From Pempheris klunzingeri (taxonomy: Eukaryota > Chordata > Actinopteri > Acropomatiformes > Pempheridae), in contig NC_092020.1 in assembly GCF_042242105.1 (NCBI RefSeq), forward strand, positions 16,398,788 to 16,462,787: DNA of 64,000 nt. Reading direction: 5' to 3'. How positions within the stretch are numbered: position 1 is the stretch's first letter; every line of letters begins with the position of its first letter. Shown piece by piece: positions 1 through 15,677 of this stretch. The notes under the pieces are model-generated. The model did no database searches, was not told the origin of the DNA, and saw nothing but the letters and a program-made list of their open reading frames with translations. Made by a program: the position numbers and the translations under genes.

Positions 1-1788
1 TCTGGGCATCACAATTGCTGGGGGGAGGGACTGTCGCAGCCGCCTGCCGGTTTACATCACGAGTGTGCAGCCTGTCGGCTGTCTGCACCGAGATGGCACC
101 ATCAAAAGGGGTACAATGCAGCAACTGGTTGTCTGTGATTCTAAGAAGGAATTTGCAGTGTGTTTGTAATGTTATTTGTCATGGCAAGGGCTAACAATTA
201 TTTTCATTATCAAGTAATCTGCTGATTTCTTTTTCTAATTATCAAACAAAAAATGCCCACTATATTTTCCCACAGCCTAACATAATGTCTTCAGATGTCC
301 AAAAGTCCAAAATCCAAACATATTTAGTTTACTATCATTTATGACAAAGAAAAGCCTCAAATTTTCACATTTGAGAAGCTGGAACCAGAATTTTTTGGAC
401 ATTTTTATTTGAAAAATGACTAAAATGATTATTCAAGTGGAGTTTTCTGTCGATCAACTAATGATCTTATTGCAGCTCCAGTCTTGGCTGAATGAAAATA
501 CACAGGAGTCCTTATACAGTTAGTGTATTAAGACTGGAGGTCAAACTTTAAACTTAAATACACTGAACACAGCAACAGCGAGAAACTATTTATGGGAAAC
601 ACTTTCCAGTTCTGTTTGCAAATCTATTACAATGTGACAATTGGCTGAATAGGAAAAGGGCAATCCTCTTTTCACTTGCCTCTATTCAGGGATACAATGT
701 GTCGCTCAAGGACACTTAAACAGAGAGGATGTGTGCTAAAATAGAGGCTTGACACTGTCTTCTCTGGGAGAGGTGCGGTCTCTGACCATTATGCCTGCCT
801 TAGAGTACATTCACATTACTCATTAAAATTTTAAATACATCTTTTTCTGTTTGTTCCAGCTCTCTGAAGGCTGTTTTGGAAGAAAACTGCATTTTAGTCT
901 AGACAGAGTGTTTAAATCTTGGAATAGCAAAGTGTGCGCAGAAAGATTTAGCAGTTTTCATGTTGTTCAGGGGTCCACTGTGAACTTTAGAGGTCTCTCT
1001 GAAATGTGTCTGTCCGTGTTCACAACATCCTCTGTTTCCCCAGGTGACGTTCTGCTGAGCATCAACGGTGTAGATCTGACCCAGTTGACCTACAACGAGG
1101 CAGTGTCAGTGCTGAAGGCTCAGACAGCTCAGTCCCAGGTGGTGCTCCGAGTCATCCAGACGCTCTCAGAGGACTCAGAGGAGGACACCGAGGCTGCCAA
1201 CAAGGACGAAATGGATCCTATGGACGACCCACGAGACGACACTCTCAACTGGACGCCACTGTGGACTCGCTGGCTGGGGTTACCGAGGTAGAGCCGCCAT
1301 CAGCTGAATTCTTTTCCTTTACTTCAAGTGTATTCTGTTTGTTTTCATCTTGGAAGAGTTAGTTCTGACTGTGGCTGTGTTGTTTCAGTCACATGCACTG
1401 GTGCCGGGACATCGTCCTGCAGAAGACCAACAACGAGAGCTGGGGCTTCAGCATCGTCGGCGGCTATGAGGAGAGCCACGGCCAGCAGCCCTTCTTCATC
1501 AAAACCATTGTGCCTGGTACGCCTGCTCACTTTGATGGTCGCCTCAAGTAAGTTCACTCCAATTTGACTCCCGTTTAACACATTCAGCAGCCGTGGGCTG
1601 TCATCGCTCTCACTCGGCAGAATCCACATTAAAGGTCTGTGTTTCTCTCCAGGTGCGGTGATGAGATAGTGGCAGTGAACGGAGCCACAACAGTAGGAAT
1701 GAACAACTCTTCTCTCATCCCCATGCTAAAGCTGCAGAAGAACAAAGTCACGCTGACTGTGGTGTCCTGGCCCGGGAGCCTTTTGTAG
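1..1788 (+). CDS. LNX1/LNX2-like PDZ-domain E3 ubiquitin ligase, last four exons (5' end outside window)
   Basis: LNX (ligand of Numb protein X) proteins carry an N-terminal RING and four PDZ domains and act as membrane-associated scaffolds and ubiquitin ligases. Only the PDZ3-PDZ4 end is present. Exons: 1-110 (open at the window edge), 1044-1287, 1389-1547, 1653-1788; junction phases 1, 2 and 2 all agree. The first exon reads a PDZ carboxylate-loop segment LGITIAGG, continued in the second by [12 protein letters not shown]. An acidic linker ([16 protein letters not shown]) follows, then an LNX-typical W.PLW..WLGLPS stretch. PDZ4 has [11 protein letters not shown] and [10 protein letters not shown]. 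The protein ends SWPGSLL, very like the WPG.. ends of LNX1 and LNX2. I cannot decide between lnx1, lnx2 and a third paralogue; the locus argues for the X-paralogon copy. It converges on chic1. The RING and PDZ1-2 exons lie to the left of the window. Confidence 0.9.
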
Positions 1789-3190
1789 TAAAAGCACACA
1801 TGCCCATTCACTCTCTCTTCTTTCTTTTAGCCTCTCACATGCACACACAGATCCATGCCCTGTTCTGCTGCATTCTTGACTCACTGTCCCCTCCATATGT
1901 AACTCATTGTTATGTTTTTATTAGGCTTTTGATAAGTTATGTAACACAGAACATGTGTGTACTTAAGAACCATCCTGTGTACAATTTCCCAGGCGTAGTC
2001 TTAGCAGGCAGATAATCGCACAACTCGGAGAGCAAAATGGATTTAATCAGGGTGCAAAAATGATGACAATCAGTGAATTATATCAAACTGGAAGGATAGT
2101 TGTTTTTTGGAACACCTCTTTGATCCTTTTCTGAATACTTAATGCATTTTGTATTTTTTTTGCTTTCCTGTTCAGTGATGTTATTGTTTGGTTGTCGTGA
2201 CTTGATTCAAGTGATTCACATAAGGAGATCCAAAGATGAAATGTAGTGCTTACTATATATGTAGACAGTTGTGATGAAGACTTGTACAGTAGATAACTAC
2301 ATAAAACAAAATGGCTGCTGACTGCACAGACCAATGCCAAAGACAGAAAAATCATCCTGCCCTGCACATGTTGTCCTACTTGTGTGGTTCCATCTCCTTT
2401 AATTACATTGCACTTTGAAAAACATACAACAAAATGATAAAGCCATGATGGAAATTCAAGCAGCACACTTTCATGCTGACACAGACAGGAAGATTCAGTT
2501 TAAAGGGGACTAAAGAGTCCAGTCATATCTCAGCCATGGAAGTAATCAGTAAAATCTCACTCACTCCAAAACTTAACAGGAAACCTGCATAGACAGATTC
2601 ATCAGAACTGCATTGGAAGGAAAGAGCTTGTTTCCTGTTAACTCTTAATATTAGCAAACGCTGCAATAGCAAAGACAAATTGGACATGTTTATATAGTAG
2701 TTTAAAATGTGAGCTGTTTTGTAGAGGCAAATTATTCTGTGCTGTGAGTGTTTGATCTTAATCAAACTGTTAACCTATAAATGAGGCATTCAGCTTTTGA
2801 CTTAGTCCATTGGCCAGTGCGCTGTATTTATTTTTAAATGATACTCTTACTGAAAGACTTTGACAAACAGGTGCCCTTTAGAAATTGAAGGACAAACCAG
2901 AATGTATACTTGCCTTAAATTGCCACTGTACCAAAATGTTTTTCCCCTCATTGTTTCCTCTCGTTATATAAAGATTATAAGACTTTGAGAGGAGAATGGC
3001 CTTGTTCTGATATATTTGTGTTACCTCGTTCTTTTTGTGTCAACACATTCCCAGTGGCCTTTCTTGTATCTTAATTGATACAGGACTTATTGAAATATAT
3101 ATATATAATATTATAATATACAGTAGGTAGTGTGTGTATTAGCCCGTCCACTGTTTCATTATGTTCAATAAAATCATAACAAATGATGGT
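1789..3190 (+). other. 3' UTR of the LNX-like gene
   Basis: No coding continuity follows the TAG at 1786-1788. A canonical AATAAA at 3167-3172 sits in a GTTCAATAAAATCA context, which would give a 3' UTR of about 1.4 kb. A short AT dinucleotide tract lies near 3095-3120. The extent is inferred from the signal alone. Confidence 0.5.
3167..3172 (+). terminator. Candidate polyadenylation signal, LNX-like gene
   Basis: Perfect AATAAA on the coding strand, about 1.38 kb past the stop codon. No transcript evidence is available. Confidence 0.45.
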
Positions 3191-3854
3191 GCTCTGTTTA
3201 TCATGGCCTCTAACTGTACATACAGTTAAGGTCATCTGTGAACCAAAGAGGAAGAGACATAAGTCTGGGAGTTCACTGGTTCCAGTCTGACAATGAGGGA
3301 GATCTGAGCGGTTTCTTAGTTCTAAATGAGCTGCACTTCCAGGGCAATATGATTGAAGTCAGTCACCCCAGACAGAAATGTCCAATAAACTGTACAGTCT
3401 GTTCATGGTTCAGTCTGACCCCTAGTGGACAGAAACTATATAGACTAAAGAAGTGGCCTAGGTTCCTCAAAATATGTCTGAGACATAAATCTATGTATTT
3501 TTTTCACAATAACCATTTGCTCAGCAGTCACGATATGATAACGCTAAATTAAATATGACCTAACATATAACCTGGCCTACATTTTGTTCTGGATTCAATT
3601 AGATGTTGGTTCAGAGTGTACAGTTCACAAGTGAACAAGTTTGTGAATATCTACATGTGCAAACACACACATGCAGGGTGTGAGACCTTTTACGACCTTC
3701 CTCACACACATACCCACACCCAGACACGTTTGTGTTTGCTCATGCAAACACACAAGACAGTGAGACCAGTACAACTTGCTTCACATGCAAAAAATACAAA
3801 TGCAAGTCAAACTATGTACATACATATTCCCAGCAAAACGTCCTTAAAGCATCT

Positions 3855-4294
3855 AAAGTAAAAGTGCTAAGATGCAGAACGCCCCTCCAGAGGATAATAT
3901 TTGGTATCCACAAGTCCTTATCTTGTAATACAAGAGTTTTCAGGATTTCAAGGACACTCCTGTTGTGGGTTTGTTGCAGGATCAGTTGCAGCTTTATCTT
4001 TCTAAATGGTGACTTCATAACTCCAGCCTGAGCTGGTCTAATCAGCCACATAAATGAAAACACCTGCATGGTTATGCAGGGCCTTTGATTTCTAAAAGTA
4101 CACAATGTGTTATTGTTTGTAAAATAGAAACTTAATTTACCAACTTTACGTGAATGTGGAGTAAAAAGTCTAACATTCCCCTCAAACATGTGGTGAAGTA
4201 GAAGTATAAAGCGCCACAGTTTGGAAATATCTAAGTACAAGTAGATTGTACTTAAGTATAGTACTTTAATTAAATTAAGTACTTAACACCACTG
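3855..4294 (-). repeat. Dispersed fish repeat of the GTGGTGGAAAGTAACT family, copy 1
   Basis: AAGTAC/TACTT-rich sequence ending in AAGTACTTAACACCACTG, the degraded reverse complement of the family's left end. Internal stretches such as 'ggtgaagtagaagtataaa' recur in the copies at 61.9 and 18.1 kb. The family is common in fish genomes and is probably non-autonomous. Edges are approximate. Confidence 0.55.
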
Positions 4295-4812
4295 TGAATA
4301 TTGACTGTCCACAAAGTAGTGCTGCTTATTGAGAACTTGAAAAAATTTCAGAATTAGTTGTATAATTATTCAGTGCACTTAACATGCTTTATACGAATGC
4401 TAATTCAAATAAATCTTTGTCACAACTATTTCTCACACTTGGTTTCAATTAACCAAATGTAGAGGCAAGTGACTCTGCGGTCACAAATATCTCCAAAAAA
4501 AAAGATCAATCATTTGTAAATGTACATGCTTTTTTTGTTTAGATGAAACCATAAATGAATTAAAATTATAAACTGCCCAGCTGAACCTTGTAACTAAAAC
4601 GTATAATATATTAGCATATATATAATATATTATATAATATACATTTTTACCATTAATGACTTTGTTCCAAATTAACTACAACTAGTTGTGGCAGCAACTT
4701 GCGTTAAAGCTATTGGAGCAGTGGTGCAGTAAAAGTTACTGAAGACTTCTGTCTAAAGAGGGAAAGGCTGTGAATGTGAAAACAAAAAAACAAAGGACCA
4801 TAAAACCAACCA

Positions 4813-4840
4813 CACTGAAGTGAAGCTCACCACTTCAGTG
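4813..4840. repeat. Perfect 10-bp inverted repeat (hairpin)
   Basis: Arms CACTGAAGTG (4813-4822) and CACTTCAGTG (4831-4840) are exact reverse complements with an 8-nt loop. It lies between two convergent genes. No function is claimed. Confidence 0.6.
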
Positions 4841-5160
4841 TTCGGGGGTTGTGGTGAGATACAGCAGAAACCTGGTCCAGTATTCTCTGACCACTGGGCC
4901 ACGACATTAGGAAGCAGCAGCCGGTTATGGTAACAGCATTCCTAAGTTTTACAAATGTGTCGACTAATTGCGGACTGTCTTGTTAAAGTTAACGATTCAA
5001 CACCTTGTTAAACATGACAAATAGCCATGTTTCTGTAGAGGGGCAGTGGGCTTTGGACAAAGTGCGTTAGCAGAGGTAAGGTTTTTAGTAAGGTGACACA
5101 GTATTTAGAACAGTTTCACATTAGAAAAAAGGAAGCAGCAGCAAAGACAAATCAAAATCA

Positions 5161-6534
5161 ATTTATTTTCTCTCTCCATAGGGATTAGGACGAACATTTA
5201 CAAGAATTGTAACGGACAATACTGGGAGGAGGATAAAAATCTCCTTTGTACAAGAGAACAGATTTCAACCTGTACTTCTGTGGTTCACCAACTATTCCAG
5301 AGGCACTCTAATACAACGCAGCGATTTCATGACTAAGATACAGGAAAGTAAAACTAAACACTGGACAGAATGGCTGAAACAAAAGACCCATCTGCTCATT
5401 ATGCCATGTACTGGAGAAGTCTGCGCTTCCTAACACATAGGGAGGACCAAACACAGCACAGGGAAGAGTACAAAACTATAAAAAATTAATGCAAAGTTAA
5501 GGGATGAAATGTAAATGAATGAGTGGAGGAGCAGAGTTCAAATCATTACCTTCCAACTGCACATTAGAGATGCAACCATCTCGCATTTTAACAGATGACG
5601 GGTCATTGAATGTCATCTTTATTGGCAAAAACCACATGTTAACATGCGCTGCTGTTGTCACTGGGTGAATCTTCAGCACTAGCGTCTGAAATCCTGACTT
5701 TCTACTGGGCTCAAGCGCAATAATCAGTCCTAACTCTGGCATCATGTACACTGTAACTATATGGCTTACAAGGTAAACAGGTCCATATAAACTAGAAAGG
5801 TACATAGACATCTTTCATTATTCAAAACTATGGTACAGCAATATATTGGCAAAAAAACTAAAGAGCTAAGTAACTTTATGTAAACAATGGCATACCACTG
5901 TACAGCTTATCCTAACATGGTATTTACAGGTCAAGTTCTTTTACTAGCTAGTTCCCATGTACAGAGGGTCAAATGTAAAGAAAAAACACAGGGTGAAGAC
6001 GTACACTGTACGTTAGGCAATTTCAACCAATCCCATCTACTTGCAAAGAACTGGATTCAAAGAGAGGAAACCCAACAAACAGCATTTGATTCTACAGACT
6101 TGTTGAATTACCCAATGCCTTCCTCCTCCTGTTACACCAAGAGTTATTTTTAAAAAATCATACATAAGGCAAGGATAGTTAAGGAAGGTGGAGGCATCAC
6201 ATTCTTTGCAAGGGATGACTGATATAATAGATGGGATACAGGTTGATGGTTCTTTGGGGTAAATGCACTTTTCGAGAGTTTCACTTGTTTGTCACATGTA
6301 ACAAAAACACATCCGAGTGCAACAAAGGGGACATGTCTAGTTCTGTTGAGGAAATGTGCAAAATCTGCTCTAAAGCAAAGTGACAGTGTTGCAAATTCTA
6401 ATGTACAAGGTACTGGGAGATGTACGGGGTCGTCACGAGAGACACCAGTGTAGACCCTTATTCCAACATACTGTATATACAAGGCACTAAGGATAAGATT
6501 CAAGGGCCACACATCCAGTCTTTTACCAGCCTCC
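5161..6534 (-). other. chic1: Probable 3' UTR of chic1
   Basis: Non-coding DNA directly downstream of the chic1 stop. AATAAA signals on the - strand lie at 5618-5623 and 5162-5167 and would give 3' UTRs of roughly 0.9 or 1.4 kb. CHIC genes in other vertebrates are known for long 3' UTRs. The extent is inferred. Confidence 0.4.
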
Positions 6535-10602
<4,068 letters not shown>

Positions 10603-10700
10603 GTTGGGTAGTAAGACGCTCATGACGTCTGTGACGGGGCCGCGCACGGATGCGTGAACGGGAGCGCGGAGACGGAGTTTATTATAAGGGAGCGATTATC

Positions 10701-11660
10701 ATCATCTGTGATCAAACATCCTTAAAACGCCCCTCAAAGGACAGATGTGGATCAGAGAAATGTGTTAGACTGTTATTACAGTGTTTGATGAGATAAATTC
10801 TGCATTTTACATTTTTATAATCAGTTCAATTCAGTTCGTCTGACGTGGGTCAAAGCAGGAAAAGGCCTCCCAAAATAGCCAGTCTAGCCACACGACAATT
10901 AACATGTCACTTCCACTAATTACGCATGAACATACACTTTGAACCCATAAGACTGAGCCTTTGTGGCTGAATCTGCCTCAGTTCTGGTCACCTGAAACAC
11001 ACACACACAGAGATCTAGAGGATAAAAGTGTTTCACAATATGTTAATTCCCTGACATTTAAGATGAAACTACACCTGATGATGGCAAAGTATCATATTTA
11101 CCACCCTGTTTAACAAGAGAGAAGTAAAGACTGGTGGCACTTGTCAAGTTGACATTCATGTTTGGCTGGTTTTTAAGTATTTGTAAGAGGTAACTGATCA
11201 GAAATTGGTCTCACGTGTAGGCTACAAAATGTGAATCAGTGTCTGTTTAGTTTTCCTGCAAGATGACTCAGTCTATTCATGATCAGGCTAGTTTGTTAAA
11301 CCTTTAAAAGTCCAAATTAGAAGTAGATGCACTTAATTGACGCATCACTATGCCTGGTGCCGCATCCATCAATTTTTGGAAGAAAGCCTATTATTAAGTA
11401 TTATTAATACAAATTTTAAAAAATTAAGCTACTTAGGGATGATGATTTCTGAGAGCTTTAACCTGTTTTCTGGCTTTGTGTTGACCTGTTGGTATCAGGC
11501 GGTCCTGGTGGAAAATGTAGGATCTGGTCATTGTTAAAATATCACATACATGCGTAGAAAAACATTTCAAATAGGAAACTTGATGCAATGGTTATCCGTG
11601 CTTTGCAAAAATCCCATATTCAGAAGTAATAAAAAGTGACAGGTGTACTGCAAAAAAACA
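10701..11660. other. Spacer between chic1 promoter and cdx4 3' end
   Basis: About 1 kb without an exon on either strand. A short CA run lies near 10997. The open frame at 11337-11537 has no domain. Nothing else is recognised. Confidence 0.6.
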
Positions 11661-11663
11661 CAT

Positions 11664-11669
11664 TTTATT
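11664..11669 (-). terminator. cdx4: Candidate polyadenylation signal of cdx4
   Basis: AATAAA on the - strand about 0.5 kb past the stop; a second lies at 11865-11870. Sequence 11670-12164 is then 3' UTR, AT-rich and without coding potential. Inferred from the signal only. Confidence 0.4.
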
Positions 11670-12164
11670 TACATTTTGAGCGATGCCATCAAACGACCGT
11701 CCTACTTGTATAATCTACAGCTGTTCCCTGCTTCACTAAAGCGGGTAAAGTTGTGCTGAAAAACGTGTGTAAATGATTTGTCAAGGCAAAGCAGTTTGTC
11801 CAGTGTGGCAGGAGCTACATACAATGCAGTTTAAAACTTCATTCAAATGTCCCTGAATTCTCATTTTATTCACATACACTTCATCGGATACAAAAAAAAG
11901 GATATTTATATCTTATTAACTCACAAACAATTTAAAGCTTTTAAGTTTGAAACACGTCAATTTTTTCGTTTTTTTTTTAAAATCCCCACGTTATTAGAAC
12001 TATTCTATAAAAAGCAATATTTCAAGAGCCTCCAGTATTTCGTAGCTATAAATCAAATCTTTATCCACAGCTTGGTGCTTCAGGACGTGAGTTCAGACCA
12101 TGTGGCTGCCTGTCAGCATGTCGGAGTGCTCGGTTATGTTAGATGGTCCAGAGGGTGAACTGCT

Positions 12165-13181
12165 TCACTGAGTCACAGTCACTTGCTGTATATTCCTGAT
12201 AGATGGCAAGGTGTTCATTCCCTGAGGGGGGTACAGAGAGCCGTGGATGTCTGTGGGGCTGAGAGAGCCCGGCACCGGCAGAGGGCTCACTGAGCCCGGG
12301 TCACTGTGCACAGACCCCCCGCTGCCGTCAGACTGACCCAGCTTCTTCTTGATCAGTTTCCTCTCTTTGGCTCTGCGGTTCTGAAACCAGATTTTCACCT
12401 GAAAAGGCACAAAGAAAAGGAAATTAGATAGATGTTTTTGGGTGTGGGCTACCGTCTTTCACTCCATGCTATTCTTTTATACTTTGTAGATAAAATAAAG
12501 TAAAATAAAATAAAATAAAATAAATTGTCTGATAACACAAATATAACTAAAATCCCCGCAAATAAATAGGCGTAGAAAGAAAAAAATAATAATTAATGAG
12601 AATAATGAACATTAAATGTGTATTTTCGGGTCTTAAGCTACCTCATTACATCTCATGTCAGGCCTTTATAATTAAAATAAAATAAAAGACAGGCACAGAT
12701 AGGACATAAATACTATCAGTAAATTGCATTATTAATAATATCATTAAATAATCATTAAATATATTTTTAGGTGTGGGCTACCTCATTTGATCTCATTCCT
12801 TGTTAAAATAGAATAAAATGAAATAAAGTAAAATAGAATAAAATAAAGCTTTTATTAACACAAACATTACAAACTAAGAAATAATAACTATAGGCCTTGC
12901 ATAATACATATGAATACATAGAATACATCTCCATAATTTGTTATCATTTCTAGTTGTCCTTTCCAAGTGATTGAAAATATAAAAAGCTGTGCATGCACCA
13001 TGAGCATAGGTATATATATTTTCAGGAAAGTATCAGGAAATGATTATTAACATAATAGATTTGTATTTTGAAATGTAATTATCACTCACTGAGCAATTCC
13101 TTAGTAAAAAAATAAAGATAACATATAGGATATATAAGTATCTAAATTACATGTATATATGTGTATATATGTGTATATATA

Positions 13182-13223
<42 letters not shown>

Positions 13224-15423
13224 ATTTAAATAATGATGTAGATATGTAGAATATCTTTAAATATAGGCAAATGTATTTTTGTCTCATTGATGTAAACATG
13301 TAGGGGCTCATTTTGTAAGTTACATGTGAAAACAAGCCTACATTTCTATGTGGTGTCCATTACAGCTATATATATACACCCACACACACACACACATATA
13401 TACATACATATAGTGTTTACATGATTTTTTGCATCTGTCTGTGATGAAAGTAGAGCAGGCAGAAGTATTTCATCCTTGACATACCTGTCTTTCCGACAGA
13501 CCGAGGTTGACAGCCAGTTCAGATTTCCTCCTGATGGTGATGTATCTGTTGAAATGAAACTCCTTCTCCAGCTCCAGCCTCTGATGGTCTGTGTAAACTA
13601 CCCTGTATTTCTCCTTCGTTCTTGTTTTACCTAAGAAGGTGACAAAACACGCAGCGTTAAGATTTTGAGCTTGTGAGCAGCCAGGTGGTTGAACTGGAAG
13701 ATTCACACAGAGGGAGTCTGCATGCCAGGACCAGCATATCTGCACGGAGCATCTTTACTCCCTAAATCCACATCTCTTTGCTTTGTCCACACATACGCAA
13801 ATTGAGCTGTTTTATCCTGCTTTGATGACAACTGTAGTGCAGTGAATTTCAAACGGCCTGCCATCAGATCCTCCACTGACAAGTGAAGAAGAAACGCGCG
13901 ACACAGGAAAAACAATACACAACATCTGCGGACGTGTAGAATAAAAGCACTTCACTCCGCGCTAAACACCTCCAGACGACATTCGGGTTCATTTGAGACT
14001 GCTGGATTTGTTTTAAAGTTTTACAGGCCTCCCATGGGACTGAGTTAGAAAACAAATTGCTGACGATCACAAATCTTAACAAAATGAAGATACTTGTGAT
14101 GACACCCATATTCCAGCAATACAACTATGATGCCAACAGTTTAACGAATATAGGTTGGTGTAATCTGGCGGGGCTGTTTTATTCTAGGCCTTTATGGTTA
14201 ATAAATATCCAATTTGAAACTGTAATTCCCTGTAAAGGCCTACAGTATGTACTTCTCTGCGTTGGAGACCCTGGTTGTGAAAAACGTCACTCTTTCCGGC
14301 AATATAACTCTGGGAGAGGAAGGGAGGTTGGTGCATATCAAAGTGAAGAGGTGTTGAAAGCAAAGGCCGCCGCCTGAATATGACGGATAACACTCAAAAC
14401 ACCAAACAATGTGACAGGAAAGTCGACCTCACATCTCCAGGAATAATGCCATTAACATCACAACTGGGCCTGGCGCCGATTCCTCACACCTTTTTTTATT
14501 TCCACCACAGGAGAGAATACAGTAGACTGAGCTGTTTCCCATCAAAAATTATGAGATATGGAAATGTTTCTTGAGAGACGCTGGTCCGATGCAATTTGCC
14601 ATTACTCAATTATAGCCAGCTAATATTAACATTGTGATAATATTTGACACTGTTATTAACTTAAATATAAGCAAGTGTCAAAAGATACAGATTTCCCGTC
14701 TGTTCTGCCAATTTCTGTCCAGTTTTGATGCACTCTCTGCTGTTGACATTTTGTCCAGCAATGGCATGTAACTGCTTAGCCTCTGCTTTTTCTTTAATAA
14801 ATTATATGCGAAATTTTATTTGAAATGACATGGAGGTGACAGAAAAAAAATATTTAAAACTGTCTACGTAAAATTCAAACGGAAACAAACTCTTCAGTGC
14901 GTAAAAACGTTTTCGTTGCAATACCAAGGCTTCAGTACATCGAATGATAACACAAGTTTGGCACAATGTTTACGCTGATAAACTCACCTGTAGAGGATGA
15001 TTGTGCAGTTTTACTCATCCACTGGAATGAATTGCGTCTTTCTCTGTCAGGAGAAAGTTGTGCAACATTAACGTTCTCCGGTGGCGGCTGTAAGACCGCA
15101 GATCCTGGAGGATGCATGTGACTGTACTCAGATGAGCAGTAAGGAACCTGTCCAGGAGACGTGTTGTTCATGGGTGTAGGAATAGTATTAGGTGGTCCCA
15201 GACTATATGCACCCCAGTCCTCCCGTGGAGCGCCATAAGTAGGTCCCCAACTCCCCGCAGACTGTGCGTGCGTATCCATGTTTGGCACATGATGGTATCC
15301 AGTAAAGTCGGGGTACTGTGGTGTAGAAACAAAGTTCTGTGGAGGCAGATTGATGCTTGATCTTCTCACTGGCCCTTGGTGATACATGCCGCTTTCTTTA
15401 TCCAGAAGGTATCCCACATACAT
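12165..15423 (-). CDS. cdx4: Caudal-type homeobox transcription factor Cdx4
   Basis: Three exons, complete: 15423-14988, 13630-13485, 12398-12165, phases 1 and 0, giving 271 residues. The start [14 protein letters not shown] is the caudal N-terminal motif, so the in-frame ATG six codons upstream (MFFVQI...) is not used. The region up to residue 132 is the activation domain; FQWMSK (Trp135) is the PBX-binding hexapeptide. The homeodomain spans about residues 146-207, with [17 protein letters not shown] and recognition helix [14 protein letters not shown]. The intron falls between SERQ and VKIW, the usual CDX position. TKEKYR and [13 protein letters not shown] match CDX4 rather than CDX1 or CDX2 (both TKDKYR), and the end IQQVTVTQ resembles CDX4. 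Cdx4 is a nuclear DNA-binding protein (TTTAT-type sites) that activates posterior Hox genes in axial patterning and embryonic haematopoiesis. It lies upstream of and co-oriented with chic1, as on the human X. Confidence 0.96.
12436..12920. repeat. Imperfect tandem repeat with (TAAAA)n arrays in cdx4 intron 2
   Basis: Three degenerate units begin near 12436, 12630 and 12765. Each has a variant of GTGTGGGCTACCTCAT.TGATCTCAT followed by a TAAAA/TAAAG run (12491-12524, about 12672-12690, 12805-12848). The first and third share GGTGTGGGCTACC exactly. Confidence 0.6.
13151..13223. repeat. (TA)n/(TG)n alternating microsatellite, cdx4 intron 2
   Basis: Almost pure alternating purine-pyrimidine, GTGTATATAT blocks then (TG)9 then (TA)10. 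Length is probably polymorphic. Confidence 0.9.
13366..13412. repeat. (TA)n(CA)n(TACA)n microsatellite, cdx4 intron 2
   Basis: A second alternating tract 70 bp upstream of cdx4 exon 2's donor side, of inverse composition to the tract at 13151-13223 and separated from it by about 140 bp. Confidence 0.85.
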
Positions 15424-15630
15424 GATTTGCACAAAAAACACTTTAATATAATCGGAACAGCAAAGTGGGTGATGCAGCCTGTTTTAAGGCGACATTTTTG
15501 CCCTGAAACTGCTGAAAACAATCCCTCTGCTGTGAATGTAGTCCAAATTGATTCCCAGTGTGAAATGCGAAGTAGTTCCAATCAGCCTCCAGTCTCACAT
15601 GATGTGGCTCTGTTGACAAGATGGTAAAGG

Positions 15631-15677
15631 TATACTAAGGCCTGCCTGACGTCAGCCAACCCCTTGGAGATTTGCAT
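15631..15677 (-). promoter_or_regulatory. cdx4: Candidate cdx4 proximal promoter: CRE and octamer sites
   Basis: About 225-255 bp upstream of the cdx4 ATG are a perfect palindromic CRE TGACGTCA (15647-15654) and a perfect POU octamer, ATTTGCAT on + / ATGCAAAT on - (15670-15677), only 15 bp apart. A weak TATA-like TAGTATAC lies just downstream of the CRE on the - strand. The matches are seen; promoter use is inferred. Confidence 0.35.

Larger units (their letters stand above)
3191..5160. other. Intergenic gap between convergent LNX-like gene and chic1
   Basis: No exon with homology is visible on either strand. It holds one dispersed repeat (3855-4294), an AT-rich patch around 4600-4640 and a short perfect inverted repeat (4813-4840). 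The small open frames here (for example 3238-3552 and 3812-4240) have no recognisable domain. Confidence 0.6.

Noticed and set aside
851..1291. 146-residue open frame at the LNX-like gene
   Set aside because: Only 1044-1287 is exon; the upstream part is intron read-through before a clear CCCCAG acceptor.
10603..10623. Upstream in-frame ATG for chic1
   Set aside because: CHIC proteins start MADFD; the extra seven codons have no family support.
13147..13335. Tyr/Ile/His-rich - strand frame
   Set aside because: Microsatellite translation in cdx4 intron 2.
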